Part shown: positions 28,771-37,320 of the stretch, one piece after another | Numbering within the stretch: the first letter of the stretch is position 1 | Layout of the letters: each line of letters starts with the position of its first letter | NCBI GenBank assembly: GCA_028681335.1 | Contig: JAQUIT010000003.1 | Location: 186,001 to 250,000, forward strand | Direction: 5' to 3' | DNA from: Desulfuromonadaceae bacterium | GTDB lineage: Bacteria > Desulfobacterota > Desulfuromonadia > Geobacterales > Pseudopelobacteraceae | DNA: 64,000 nt | Translations under genes and position numbers: made by a program | Notes under the pieces: generated by a model | Database searches by the model: none | What the model was told of the DNA's origin: nothing | The model's input: the letters and a program-made list of their open reading frames with translations, nothing else

Positions 28771-29141
28771 GTAACAAGACTATTATGATTGCCGATGATT
28801 CGGCAACCATGCGTGCCATGTTGGTTGCCATTGTTGAATCATTGGGTGACTATCAGACAGTAGAGGCCTGCAGCGGTTTTGATGCGCTGCGACTTCTGCC
28901 GCGAGGGCATGTTGACCTTATTCTGACTGATATAAATATGCCTGATATCAACGGACTTGAGCTGATCAGCTATCTGCGTAATAACCAAAACTACAAAGAT
29001 ATTCCGGTGTTTATCATTTCTACCGAAGGGAGCTCAAAGGATGTTGAAAAGGGTAAACAGCTTGGCGCTGATGAATATGTGATTAAGCCCTTTTCTCCGG
29101 AAACCCTTAAGCAATTGATACATTGCTATTTAAATAAATAG
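28767..29141 (+). CDS. cheY: CheY-type response regulator
   Basis: 124 residues, a single receiver domain. The acidic pair is D10-D11 (IADDSATM), the phospho-acceptor is D55 (LTDINMPDING), followed by the Ser/Thr switch in IISTEGSS and the lysine in YVIKPFSPE. There is no output domain, so it acts by diffusing to a motor or other target. GTG start overlaps the stop of the DUF4388 protein by 4 bp. It lies directly upstream of cheA. Confidence 0.93.
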   Translation: MSNKTIMIADDSATMRAMLVAIVESLGDYQTVEACSGFDALRLLPRGHVDLILTDINMPDINGLELISYLRNNQNYKDIPVFIISTEGSSKDVEKGKQLGADEYVIKPFSPETLKQLIHCYLNK

Positions 29142-29240
29142 TTCTGGCCGCTGTTACCGGTTGGTTCAGGCGCTGTTACGGTATTTAAAACGTAAGCGAG
29201 CGTGCTTACCCTGAAAGTCGGGGTTGAGGTGCATTTAATA

Positions 29241-31349
29241 ATGAGTGAACAGAACTCCACACATACGAAGGCTATTCAGGATTTTCTTGCCGAAGCGGAG
29301 GAGATTGTCGAACAGCTCGGATCAGAGCTGGCTGATCTTTCCGATATGGGGGAGAGTGGAGAGCTTAATCCTGATGTTCTGAACTCTATTTTTCGTGGAG
29401 CTCATTCACTTAAAGGGTTGGCCGGGATGTTCAATTTTAGCGATGTGGCTGAACTTGCACATAACATGGAAAATCTGCTCGACTGGCTACGGCTCGGAAA
29501 ACTTGTTTTTACTCAGCAGCTTATGGCTGTCCTGTTTGATGCTCATGAACTGCTCAGCTCTCTTGTACGTGCCCTCGCCTCAGGCGAAGAGCGGAGTATG
29601 GCGCCGGAAATTGCGGCGTGTGTTTCCAAAATAAATGCCTGTCTGGCACCTCAGAAAACGCAGAACACGCTGTCTCCGCTTGAGGCTCTTGGGCTGCCTC
29701 CACATGTCTGTGGCGCTTTGACAGAATATGAAGAACATCGCCTGAAAGACAATCTGGCCAAAGGGCGGTCTATCTTCAATATTCATACATCCTTTGAGCT
29801 GTCCACATTTGATACTGAACTGTCTGCGGTAACGGATATTCTGAAAGGGTGTGGAGAAGTTATCAGCACCTTGCCGAGTGTCGGCGTCAACCTCGAAACC
29901 AATATTGATTTTGAAATTCTTTTCGGTTCGAAAAATTCCCTCGATGAATTAAAAACGTTGGTTGAACGGGGCAGCGTCACCGTTACGCAGCTTGGCACCG
30001 GTTTAACGCAGGAAATGAGTCCGACCGTTGCAGAGCCCTGTGTTGTTGAAACGGCAAATGCCGGAGAGCATGATGGCCTGCAGGTTATTGCCCCGACCGC
30101 CGGCATGATACAGGCCGCAGCAACTCCCGTACTGTCCGATGATGCGGCTTTGACAGCGAAAAGTATGAGCAGGACGGTCAGGGTTGACATCGGTAAGCTT
30201 GATGAGTTGATGAATATCGTCGGTGAACTGATTCTGGCCAACTCAACCATTGCCGACGTAACCACCAGAATGCGCAATGAAGGCTTTTCGCGTATGGCAA
30301 TCGAATTGGGCAAGGCTGCAAAGGGCCTTGAACGCAAACTCTCTGATCTACAGAAAGGGGTCATGGAAATTCGCATGATTCCGATCGGCCAGCTGTACGA
30401 GAAGATGTCGCGCATTGTCCGTAAAATTTCCCGTGATCAGGGAAAACGTGTTGAACTCAAATTTTTTGGGGCTGATACGGAGCTGGATAAGCTGATCGTA
30501 GAAGATATTTCCGACCCGATGATGCATATCATTCGCAATGCTATCGATCATGGTATTGAATCCAGTGATGTGCGTGTGGCTCAGGGAAAGAACGAAAAGG
30601 GCACGATCAAAATTTCATCGTTTCAAAAAGGTAACCACGTTGTTATCGAAATTGAAGACGATGGTGGCGGCATTGATGTTGAAAAGGTAAAGAACAAGGC
30701 GTTGCAAAAGGGATTGGTGAGCGATATCAGCACCGTTTCCGATCGTGACGCAATCGACTTTATTTTTCTGCCCGGTTTTTCGACAAATGAGACGGTGAGT
30801 GAAGTTTCCGGCCGTGGCGTCGGCATGGACGTTGTCCGCAACAACATCTCGGCTATTTCCGGAATGGTGGATATTGAAACCAGGAAGGGTGAGGGGAGCC
30901 GTTTCATAATAACGCTGCCGATCACGCTGGCTATTATCAAGGCGTTGATTATAAACTGCAGCGGCAGAACCTATGCACTGCCGATTACCTCTGTTCTTGA
31001 ATCGTTGTTGATGACTGACAAGGATATCATGACGGTCGAGCGTAAGGAGGTCGTGCAGCTTCGGGAGTCGACCTTGCCGCTGTTGAGGCTTGAACATTTC
31101 TTTGATCTGCAGCGCAGTGACGAAGCGCCGAAGGAATTTTATGTTGTCGTTGTCGGAGTTGCTGAGAAGCGTCTCGGCATAGCGGTTGACAATCTGCTCT
31201 GCCAGCAGGATATCGTAATTAAGTCTCTCGGAGAGTCATTCAAACGCTTTCGCGGCATTTCCGGTGCTGCGGACCTTGGAGATCAGCGCACAATTCTTGT
31301 GCTGGACATCGGTGGAATAATCAATGAAACGATGCGTTCCGGGGGCTGA
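29241..31349 (+). CDS. cheA: Chemotaxis histidine kinase CheA
   Basis: 702 residues from ATG 29241 (MSEQNSTHTKAIQDFL) with a TTGAGGTG ribosome site; the ORF track adds 13 upstream codons. The HPt domain carries H55 in FRGAHSLKGLAGMF. A variable linker follows. The dimerisation helices start near IGKLDELMNIVGELI, the ATPase region has HIIRNAIDHGIE, DDGGGID and GRGVGMDVV, and the C-terminal CheW-like domain includes TYALPITSVLESLLM. It links receptors to CheY and CheB by phosphotransfer. No P2 docking domain is clear. Centre of a nine-gene same-strand cluster. Confidence 0.95.
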   Translation: MSEQNSTHTKAIQDFLAEAEEIVEQLGSELADLSDMGESGELNPDVLNSIFRGAHSLKGLAGMFNFSDVAELAHNMENLLDWLRLGKLVFTQQLMAVLFDAHELLSSLVRALASGEERSMAPEIAACVSKINACLAPQKTQNTLSPLEALGLPPHVCGALTEYEEHRLKDNLAKGRSIFNIHTSFELSTFDTELSAVTDILKGCGEVISTLPSVGVNLETNIDFEILFGSKNSLDELKTLVERGSVTVTQLGTGLTQEMSPTVAEPCVVETANAGEHDGLQVIAPTAGMIQAAATPVLSDDAALTAKSMSRTVRVDIGKLDELMNIVGELILANSTIADVTTRMRNEGFSRMAIELGKAAKGLERKLSDLQKGVMEIRMIPIGQLYEKMSRIVRKISRDQGKRVELKFFGADTELDKLIVEDISDPMMHIIRNAIDHGIESSDVRVAQGKNEKGTIKISSFQKGNHVVIEIEDDGGGIDVEKVKNKALQKGLVSDISTVSDRDAIDFIFLPGFSTNETVSEVSGRGVGMDVVRNNISAISGMVDIETRKGEGSRFIITLPITLAIIKALIINCSGRTYALPITSVLESLLMTDKDIMTVERKEVVQLRESTLPLLRLEHFFDLQRSDEAPKEFYVVVVGVAEKRLGIAVDNLLCQQDIVIKSLGESFKRFRGISGAADLGDQRTILVLDIGGIINETMRSGG

Positions 31350-31354
31350 ACTAT

Positions 31355-32155
31355 ATGTACAAAAGCTATTTCGGCTTTAGGGAAAAACCGTTCAGCAAAA
31401 CCCCGGATCCCCGGTTCCTGTTTCTGAGCCATGCCCACGAAGAGGCTCTTGCCCGGCTTGAGTTTGTTGTTGAAGAGCGCGAACTGGCGGTTTTGACCGG
31501 TGACATCGGTTGCGGGAAAACCACCCTGTCACGTGCTTTGATGGATCGTCTCGGACCCGGCTACCGCTTCTGCTATATTATCAATCCGCGTCTGAATGCT
31601 ATAGAGTTCCTGCGTACCATAGCCAGGATTCTCGAGGTAGAGCAGCCGGCAGATGCCAAGGACACCCTGATAAATCAGATCCATACCGCCGTTTATTCAT
31701 TGAATCAACGCGATATCTGCCCGGTGCTGGTGATTGACGAAGCCCAGATGATTACCGATGCCGAGGTTTTTGATGAAATCAGGCTGCTGACTAATTTTCA
31801 GCTGGACGACCGGAACCTGCTTGGTGTTGTTATCATGGGGCAGCCTGAACTGCGTCAGATGATTGCGTCCAGCCGTTTTGAGCCGCTGCGGCAACGAATT
31901 TCGCTTCATTATCATCTGAAGCCGCTTTCGTTGGACGAGATAATGGAATACCTTGATTTCCGGCTCGAGGCCGCTGGTGGTTCTCCCGGATTATTCTCAC
32001 CTGACGCGGTGCAGCGTATCTATGAGCTGAGCGGCGGAGTACCGCGTAAAATAAATTCCATGGCAACCAATGCACTGCTGGTCGCATACGGTTGCGACGC
32101 TGCCTTGATTGATTCGGGCATAATCAACGAAATCAAAGATGAATTGATGATGTAG
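31355..32155 (+). CDS. ExeA/GspA-like AAA ATPase in a chemotaxis operon
   Basis: 266 residues, just the AAA core of the ExeA family: MYKSYFGFREKPFSKTPDPRFLFLS, Walker A GDIGCGKTTLSRAL, Walker B PVLVIDEAQMI, sensor-like GQPELRQMI and arginine region EPLRQRISLHYHLKPL. Family members power assembly of secretion or pilus structures, or act as TniB-like helpers in transposons. Here there is no peptidoglycan-binding tail and no transposon. It starts 5 bp after cheA and is followed 11 bp later by a CheW gene, so it is an integral operon member. Its function in a chemosensory pathway is unclear; control of a surface structure such as a pilus is a guess. Confidence 0.8.
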   Translation: MYKSYFGFREKPFSKTPDPRFLFLSHAHEEALARLEFVVEERELAVLTGDIGCGKTTLSRALMDRLGPGYRFCYIINPRLNAIEFLRTIARILEVEQPADAKDTLINQIHTAVYSLNQRDICPVLVIDEAQMITDAEVFDEIRLLTNFQLDDRNLLGVVIMGQPELRQMIASSRFEPLRQRISLHYHLKPLSLDEIMEYLDFRLEAAGGSPGLFSPDAVQRIYELSGGVPRKINSMATNALLVAYGCDAALIDSGIINEIKDELMM

Positions 32156-32166
32156 GCGGTACAGCT

Positions 32167-32937
32167 ATGGATCTCGCAAAAATAAGAAAAAAATCACTCC
32201 TGACTCCTAAAGAGCCTGACACCGAGCGCGTGGAAGCTCCTGCGGCTTCACCTCTGCCTGTAGAGGTTGCGCCTCAGGTCGCGCCGATTGTGCCGTTCTC
32301 TGCCGAGTCGGACTGTTTTCAGACAGAGCCATGCTGCACAGTCGCTACTTTTACGGCCGCTGCTTCACCGTTTATAGCACCACAGCACCCTGACTATGCT
32401 GCTCCTGCATTAACTCCGCTGGAAGCTATTTTGGCCGGTAGAACTGCGGCTGGGTGCAATGATGAGTCAATTCTTGCTGATGAAGAAACCGGTGGGATTA
32501 CCTTCGAAGCGTGTTTTGAGTTCCTCTGTTTCCGGGTCTCTGACGAGATCTATGGCATAAACATCATGGACATAAAGGAGCTTATAAAGCCACGTGAGGT
32601 TACGGAAGTACCGCGTGCTCCCGCCTTTGTTTCAGGAGTTCTGTCGTTGCGAGGCACGATAATCCCGATTATAGATATGCGTGTCCGGCTTGGACTGGCT
32701 CATGAAGAGCCTACCGGGAAAGAGCGGATTGTTGTCATACGAACCAGCAACTCACTTAGCGGCTTGCTGGTCGATGAAGTAATTCAGGTTGTGAAGGTGC
32801 AGCAGGACGCTATCGAAGCAGCTCCTGCCGTTCTTGACGGGATTGACCGTGACTTTATCAGTGGTCTTGGTCGTGCTGACGGAAAGTTGATAATAATTCT
32901 GAATTTGGAAACCATTGCTGACATCAACCTCTGCTAA
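32167..32937 (+). CDS. cheW: CheW-domain coupling protein with long N-terminal extension
   Basis: 256 residues. The first 110 residues or so are low-complexity, Pro/Ala-rich and probably disordered. The CheW domain starts at ECFLF-like EACFEFLCFRVSDEIYGINI and includes MDIKELIKPREVTEVP, SGVLSLRGTIIPIIDMRVRLG and LLVDEVIQVV. It would bridge CheA and chemoreceptors in the array. The extension is much longer than in a standard CheW and could tether the ATPase or HEAT protein encoded beside it. Confidence 0.88.
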   Translation: MDLAKIRKKSLLTPKEPDTERVEAPAASPLPVEVAPQVAPIVPFSAESDCFQTEPCCTVATFTAAASPFIAPQHPDYAAPALTPLEAILAGRTAAGCNDESILADEETGGITFEACFEFLCFRVSDEIYGINIMDIKELIKPREVTEVPRAPAFVSGVLSLRGTIIPIIDMRVRLGLAHEEPTGKERIVVIRTSNSLSGLLVDEVIQVVKVQQDAIEAAPAVLDGIDRDFISGLGRADGKLIIILNLETIADINLC

Positions 32938-32952
32938 GGACCGGTAACTAGT

Positions 32953-33417
32953 ATGGAAGGTTCACTAACTCATATCCAGCTAGCCTGTTTCAGTCTCGGA
33001 GACAGGTTGTTTGCCGTCGATATCATGAGGATCAAGGAAATTCTTGTCCCCCAGAAGCTGTCACCGCTACCGTGCGACTCTGACGTGCTTGAGGGTGTTG
33101 TTAACCTTCGTGGCGCTGTTATCCCGGTAATGAATATGCGCAAGCGGTTCGGACTGGCGGTCCCTGACGGAGGCTCTGTCGGTAAGCTGCTGATAGTTGC
33201 TCTGGCCTCACAATTACTTGCCTTGGCTGTGGATGACGTCATGGAGGTTATTTCTCTGCCGGTTGCCGATATTAAACCGCCTATCCAGATGGAGTCGGGG
33301 GTGGGAGCGGAATTTCTGTTGGGTGTCTGTCTGTCGGGTGACCGCGTCTTTATGATTCTGGATATAGATTCACTTCTTGGCAGCAGTCGCACTATTCAAA
33401 CCTCAGTACCGGTATAG
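32953..33417 (+). CDS. cheW: CheW coupling protein, standard length
   Basis: 154 residues, a plain CheW domain: ACFSLGDRLFAVDIMRIKEIL, LEGVVNLRGAVIPVMNMRKRFG and LAVDDVMEVISLP. It is the second CheW in the operon, 15 bp after the first. Two coupling proteins of different length suggest two receptor sets or a mixed array. A GGACCGGTAACTAGT stretch precedes the ATG; the ribosome site is weak. Confidence 0.9.
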   Translation: MEGSLTHIQLACFSLGDRLFAVDIMRIKEILVPQKLSPLPCDSDVLEGVVNLRGAVIPVMNMRKRFGLAVPDGGSVGKLLIVALASQLLALAVDDVMEVISLPVADIKPPIQMESGVGAEFLLGVCLSGDRVFMILDIDSLLGSSRTIQTSVPV

Positions 33418-33458
33418 CTGTTATCCGCAGGTACTGTATATAAAAACAGGAGTAGTTG

Positions 33459-35288
33459 GTGATTGACCTTCAAAACATACGCTGTGCCCTTCAATCAGCT
33501 GATGAAGAAACACGTAGATCAGCCCTGCATCTGTTGAAGGATGTTCCATTGGTCGATGCACAGGCCATTTTGTTTACCGCAATGGGTGATGAAAGCTGGC
33601 GGGTGCGAAAAGAGGCTGTGGAATCCTATGTTAACTCCAGGCCAGACCTCGATTCTGTTGAACAGTTATTAAACCTGCTGCGCAATGAGGAAAATGCCGG
33701 TTTAAGGAATTCAGCTGCAGAAGCCGTTGTCCGTCTTGGTTCCGCACCATCTTCGCTCCTGATAAAGCTCGTGGATGATCGGGATGCTGATGTACGTAAA
33801 TTTGTAATCGATGCTATGGGTGCTATTGGCGATCAGGTTTTTGTTCCCGCGCTGCTGCATGCTCTGGACGATCCAGAGGTAAATGTTGCCTCAGCGGCTG
33901 CAGAACAGCTGGGCGTAGTGGGAGATACCGGTGCTGCAGAGCCGTTGATGCAGGCGATTCTGCGCCGCGATGATGTTTTGTTTCGTTTTAGTGCTCTGGG
34001 TGCTCTGGGTGCTTTGGCAGCACCGTTACCGGTGCCGGAAAAGCTGGTGAAGCTCGCAGATCAGGACATACTCAGAAGGGCCGTATTCGAATGTCTTGGA
34101 GCTATTTCCGATGACAGTTCTTTCAAACTGCTGTTTGATGGTCTGTCCTGCCGTCAGAAGAACAACCGTGCCGCTGCGGTAAAAGCTTTACATACTATCT
34201 ACTGCCGCTCGTCTGTCGCGGTACAGCAAATGATGCGTGAAACATTCGAGTCGCTTAAGGCTAGTGATGATGTCCCGGGCCTTTTGGAGTTGATCGACAA
34301 GCGGGATTGTGTCCTGACTGAAGCACTTTTGTGGATGAGTGTCATGATCAGGGATGTACGTTTCATTCCGCTGCTTATTGAAGCTTATGGTGACGAACGG
34401 ACTGCTGCTGCGGCAGTTACAGCCATTAAATCATTTGGTTACGAAGCGTTACGTGAAGTCGTTTCTCAATATGCGAATCTGGATGAAAGCGGCCGCAGCG
34501 GTCTCTGCCTCCTCATTGCCGAGTGTGGCTATTGCGGTTTTAACGACGTTATTCAGGAAGCGTTGCATGATCAATCGGCACAGGTCAGAAAGGCCGCTGC
34601 CACGTCCGTAGCCAAGCTTGGCCTGGACAGGTGCATAACCGAAATTATTACCTTGATTGATGATGACGAAAAACAGGTATACAGGGCTGCCATTGCCGCT
34701 CTGCAGTCGCTTGTCATAAGCAGTCGTACGGCTGTTGAGGCAGAGGTAGGCCTCCTCTGTTCGTCAAAGTTGCCGCATCACCGAAAAGCAGCTGCTTTTT
34801 TGCTGGCATCACTGGGTGAACGGGAACGTTTGCAGCAATTATTGAGAGATGAAGACGCGCAGGTTCGTAAAGCAGTCGTTGAGGCGATTGGAACAAGCCG
34901 TATGGAATCATTTGCTCCGTTGCTTTGCGCGGCACTGGGTGACGGCGATCCTGACGTGCGTATCGCTGTTGCCGACGCGCTCGGGAAACTGCATGATACG
35001 ATGGCGCTTGATGTCCTTGAGCGTGCGCTGGATGATGACGATGTCTGGGTTCAATCTGCTGTTTTGAAGGCTATCGCTGCAATTGCTCCGGCAGCGGCAC
35101 TGGCACTTATCAAAAACATGTATACCGTAGCCGGAGGCCTGTTGATGATTACAAGTTTGCGGATTCTCGAGAATCTCGGTGGCCCTGAAGCTGAAAAAAT
35201 TATCCGCTTTGCCCTTCAAAACAGTGATAAGGACATTGCCAGGCAGGCTGACAAGTCTCTCGAGCGAGTGATCGCCAATTCAAACTAG
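33459..35288 (+). CDS. HEAT-repeat protein in the chemosensory operon
   Basis: About 609 residues made almost entirely of HEAT/PBS-lyase-type helical repeats, for example DESWRVRKEAVESYV, DRDADVRKFVIDAMGAIGD, DDPEVNVASAAAEQLG, DEDAQVRKAVVEAIG and DGDPDVRIAVADALGKL. It forms a curved solenoid for protein binding; no catalytic motif is seen. The GTG start (33459) is six bases behind AGGAG, better than the TTG used in the ORF track. CpcE-like HEAT proteins are known in some Myxococcus and other non-canonical che clusters. Here it sits between cheW and cheR and may scaffold the signalling complex. Confidence 0.85.
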   Translation: MIDLQNIRCALQSADEETRRSALHLLKDVPLVDAQAILFTAMGDESWRVRKEAVESYVNSRPDLDSVEQLLNLLRNEENAGLRNSAAEAVVRLGSAPSSLLIKLVDDRDADVRKFVIDAMGAIGDQVFVPALLHALDDPEVNVASAAAEQLGVVGDTGAAEPLMQAILRRDDVLFRFSALGALGALAAPLPVPEKLVKLADQDILRRAVFECLGAISDDSSFKLLFDGLSCRQKNNRAAAVKALHTIYCRSSVAVQQMMRETFESLKASDDVPGLLELIDKRDCVLTEALLWMSVMIRDVRFIPLLIEAYGDERTAAAAVTAIKSFGYEALREVVSQYANLDESGRSGLCLLIAECGYCGFNDVIQEALHDQSAQVRKAAATSVAKLGLDRCITEIITLIDDDEKQVYRAAIAALQSLVISSRTAVEAEVGLLCSSKLPHHRKAAAFLLASLGERERLQQLLRDEDAQVRKAVVEAIGTSRMESFAPLLCAALGDGDPDVRIAVADALGKLHDTMALDVLERALDDDDVWVQSAVLKAIAAIAPAAALALIKNMYTVAGGLLMITSLRILENLGGPEAEKIIRFALQNSDKDIARQADKSLERVIANSN

Positions 35289-35295
35289 GTAGTTC

Positions 35296-36174
35296 ATGAC
35301 ACTCTCTTGTGCCCACAATCATCTTATGTCTGACGATGAATTCCATCTGTTGCGGGATTGTATCTACGCGCATTGCGGGATTTATTTTGATCAGGAATCA
35401 AAATACATCCTTGAAAAGCGCCTTTCCAGCCGTTTGACAGATCTGAATCTTTCCAGTTTTTACGACTATTATCATTTCATAAAGTATAACCGTAACAAAG
35501 AGCATGAACTGACTGATATAATGGATGTTCTTACCACGAATGAAACGTACTTCTTTCGTGAATCGATCCAGTTGAAAGCGTTTTCCGATGAGGTTATCCC
35601 GGAGCTTATCAAAAGAAAAATTGCGCGGGGTAACCGGACCTTACGGATATGGAGCGCCGGCTGTTCGACCGGCGAGGAGCCGTACACCATCGCGATGCTG
35701 CTGAGTACCATGCCTGAACTCATTGGCTGGAAGATTGAAATCATTGGTACCGACATTAGCAACAAAGTCCTTTCGCAGGCGCGGCGGGGTGTCTATGGCA
35801 AATCGTCATTCCGGGCTACCAATGAAAACGATCTGCGCCGTTTCTTTGTTGCGCAAGACGACGGCTACAAAGTCAATGACTCCATCAGGGCCCTCGTAAC
35901 CATCAGCCATCTCAATCTTTTTGATTCTCATCGCCTTGCCCTGCTCGGCAAGGTGGATCTTGTCTTTTGTCGCAATGTCATCATCTATTTTGACCAGGCG
36001 GCCAAAAAACGTGTCATTGAGTCATTTCACTCCGCACTGTATGATGGCGGTTTCCTTCTGCTGGGTCACTCTGAATCGCTCATGAATATCTCGACGCAGT
36101 TCACCCTTCGTCACTTCAAAAACGATATGATATACCAAAAGCCTGATCGTCTATCAGTCGGAGGTGGGCTGTGA
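35296..36174 (+). CDS. cheR: Chemoreceptor glutamate methyltransferase CheR
   Basis: 292 residues. The N-terminal helical domain (about 10-85) is followed by the SAM domain with RIWSAGCSTGEEPYTIAM, IIGTDISNKVL and DLVFCRNVIIYFD, and ends LLLGHSESLM. It methylates glutamates of chemoreceptors for adaptation. No methyl-accepting receptor gene lies in this window, so its substrates are encoded elsewhere. It overlaps cheB by 4 bp (GTGA). Confidence 0.95.
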   Translation: MTLSCAHNHLMSDDEFHLLRDCIYAHCGIYFDQESKYILEKRLSSRLTDLNLSSFYDYYHFIKYNRNKEHELTDIMDVLTTNETYFFRESIQLKAFSDEVIPELIKRKIARGNRTLRIWSAGCSTGEEPYTIAMLLSTMPELIGWKIEIIGTDISNKVLSQARRGVYGKSSFRATNENDLRRFFVAQDDGYKVNDSIRALVTISHLNLFDSHRLALLGKVDLVFCRNVIIYFDQAAKKRVIESFHSALYDGGFLLLGHSESLMNISTQFTLRHFKNDMIYQKPDRLSVGGGL

Positions 36175-37244
36175 AAAAGATCAGGATAGTTGTTGTTGAT
36201 GATTCTGCCTTCAGCCGTCGCAGCATAACCAAGATGCTGGAAGGGCTGGATTCTGTAGAAGTCGTTGGCTACGCGATAAATGGTGAAGACGGTATACAAA
36301 AAGTTATCGCCCTTAAGCCGGATCTGGTGACTCTTGACCTTGAAATGCCGAAGATGGACGGGTTTACGCTGCTGCGCATCCTGACAACCCGTTTTTCGCT
36401 GCCGGTTATTGTTATCAGCGCCCTGAGCGGAGCGGACAAGGTTTTTAAAGCACTTGAACTCGGCGCACTTGATTTTGTTGCCAAGCCATCGAGCAGTGCA
36501 TCCATTGATCTCCTCTCCATAAAAGAGGATCTTCAGAAAAAAGTACTGCAGGTTCTTTCCCTTAATAACACTGCCAGTCGCCCGGCCCCGGCCATAGGGG
36601 CCGGAAGCCAGGAACGCAGTGAAACCAGCAAAGCACCGTCTGGAAGAGCAGGGGTGGGGATAAACCACGCCATTGATCTTGTGGCAATTGGTTCCTCTAC
36701 CGGTGGGCCGCCGGCCCTGCAGCAGATATTCTCTGCTTTTAAGCAGAAATACCCTTTTGCAATAGTCGTCTCGCAGCATATGCCGCCTGGTTTTACCAAA
36801 GCTTTTGCGGACAGGCTTGATCGCTCATGTCTTTTCGACGTAAAAGAGGCCGAAGATGGTGATCTTGTCCTCCCGGGCAGTATTCTGATCGCCCCCGGTG
36901 GTAAAAATATGACCTTCGAAGTCTGTGGAGGGCAGGTAACAGCACGCATCGTTGAACCTTCAGCCTCTGATCGTTATGTTCCCTCTGTTGATGTCATGCT
37001 CCAATCGTGTGCCGGTATTTACCGCAAGCGGGTGACAGCAATAATTCTTACGGGCATGGGCAACGACGGTAGCGCGGGAGTACGGATAATCAAGGAGCAG
37101 GGTGGTTGCGTGATCGCGGAATCGGAAGAGACCGCCATCGTGTACGGTATGCCGCGGGAAGCGGTAGCCACCGGTGTTGTCGACAGTTGTGTCCCGTTGG
37201 ATAAAGTCGCCGCGGAAATACTGATCCAGGGAGGATTTTCCTGA
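36171..37244 (+). CDS. cheB: Chemoreceptor methylesterase CheB
   Basis: 357 residues. The receiver domain has D10-D11, phospho-acceptor D56 ([13 protein letters not shown]) and lysine in DFVAKPSS. The methylesterase domain has the catalytic Ser ([12 protein letters not shown]), His ([10 protein letters not shown]) and Asp (GMGNDGSAG). Removes methyl groups from receptors when phosphorylated by CheA and can also deamidate. GTG start overlaps cheR. Last gene of the che operon; leuS follows after 76 bp and may be read through. Confidence 0.95.
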   Translation: MKKIRIVVVDDSAFSRRSITKMLEGLDSVEVVGYAINGEDGIQKVIALKPDLVTLDLEMPKMDGFTLLRILTTRFSLPVIVISALSGADKVFKALELGALDFVAKPSSSASIDLLSIKEDLQKKVLQVLSLNNTASRPAPAIGAGSQERSETSKAPSGRAGVGINHAIDLVAIGSSTGGPPALQQIFSAFKQKYPFAIVVSQHMPPGFTKAFADRLDRSCLFDVKEAEDGDLVLPGSILIAPGGKNMTFEVCGGQVTARIVEPSASDRYVPSVDVMLQSCAGIYRKRVTAIILTGMGNDGSAGVRIIKEQGGCVIAESEETAIVYGMPREAVATGVVDSCVPLDKVAAEILIQGGFS

Positions 37245-37320
37245 TTTGATTGCAAGAGCGACTGTTGTCGCTGCAGAAATAGACAATTTAGATATATTCA
37301 AGATGCGAAAGGAAATTACC

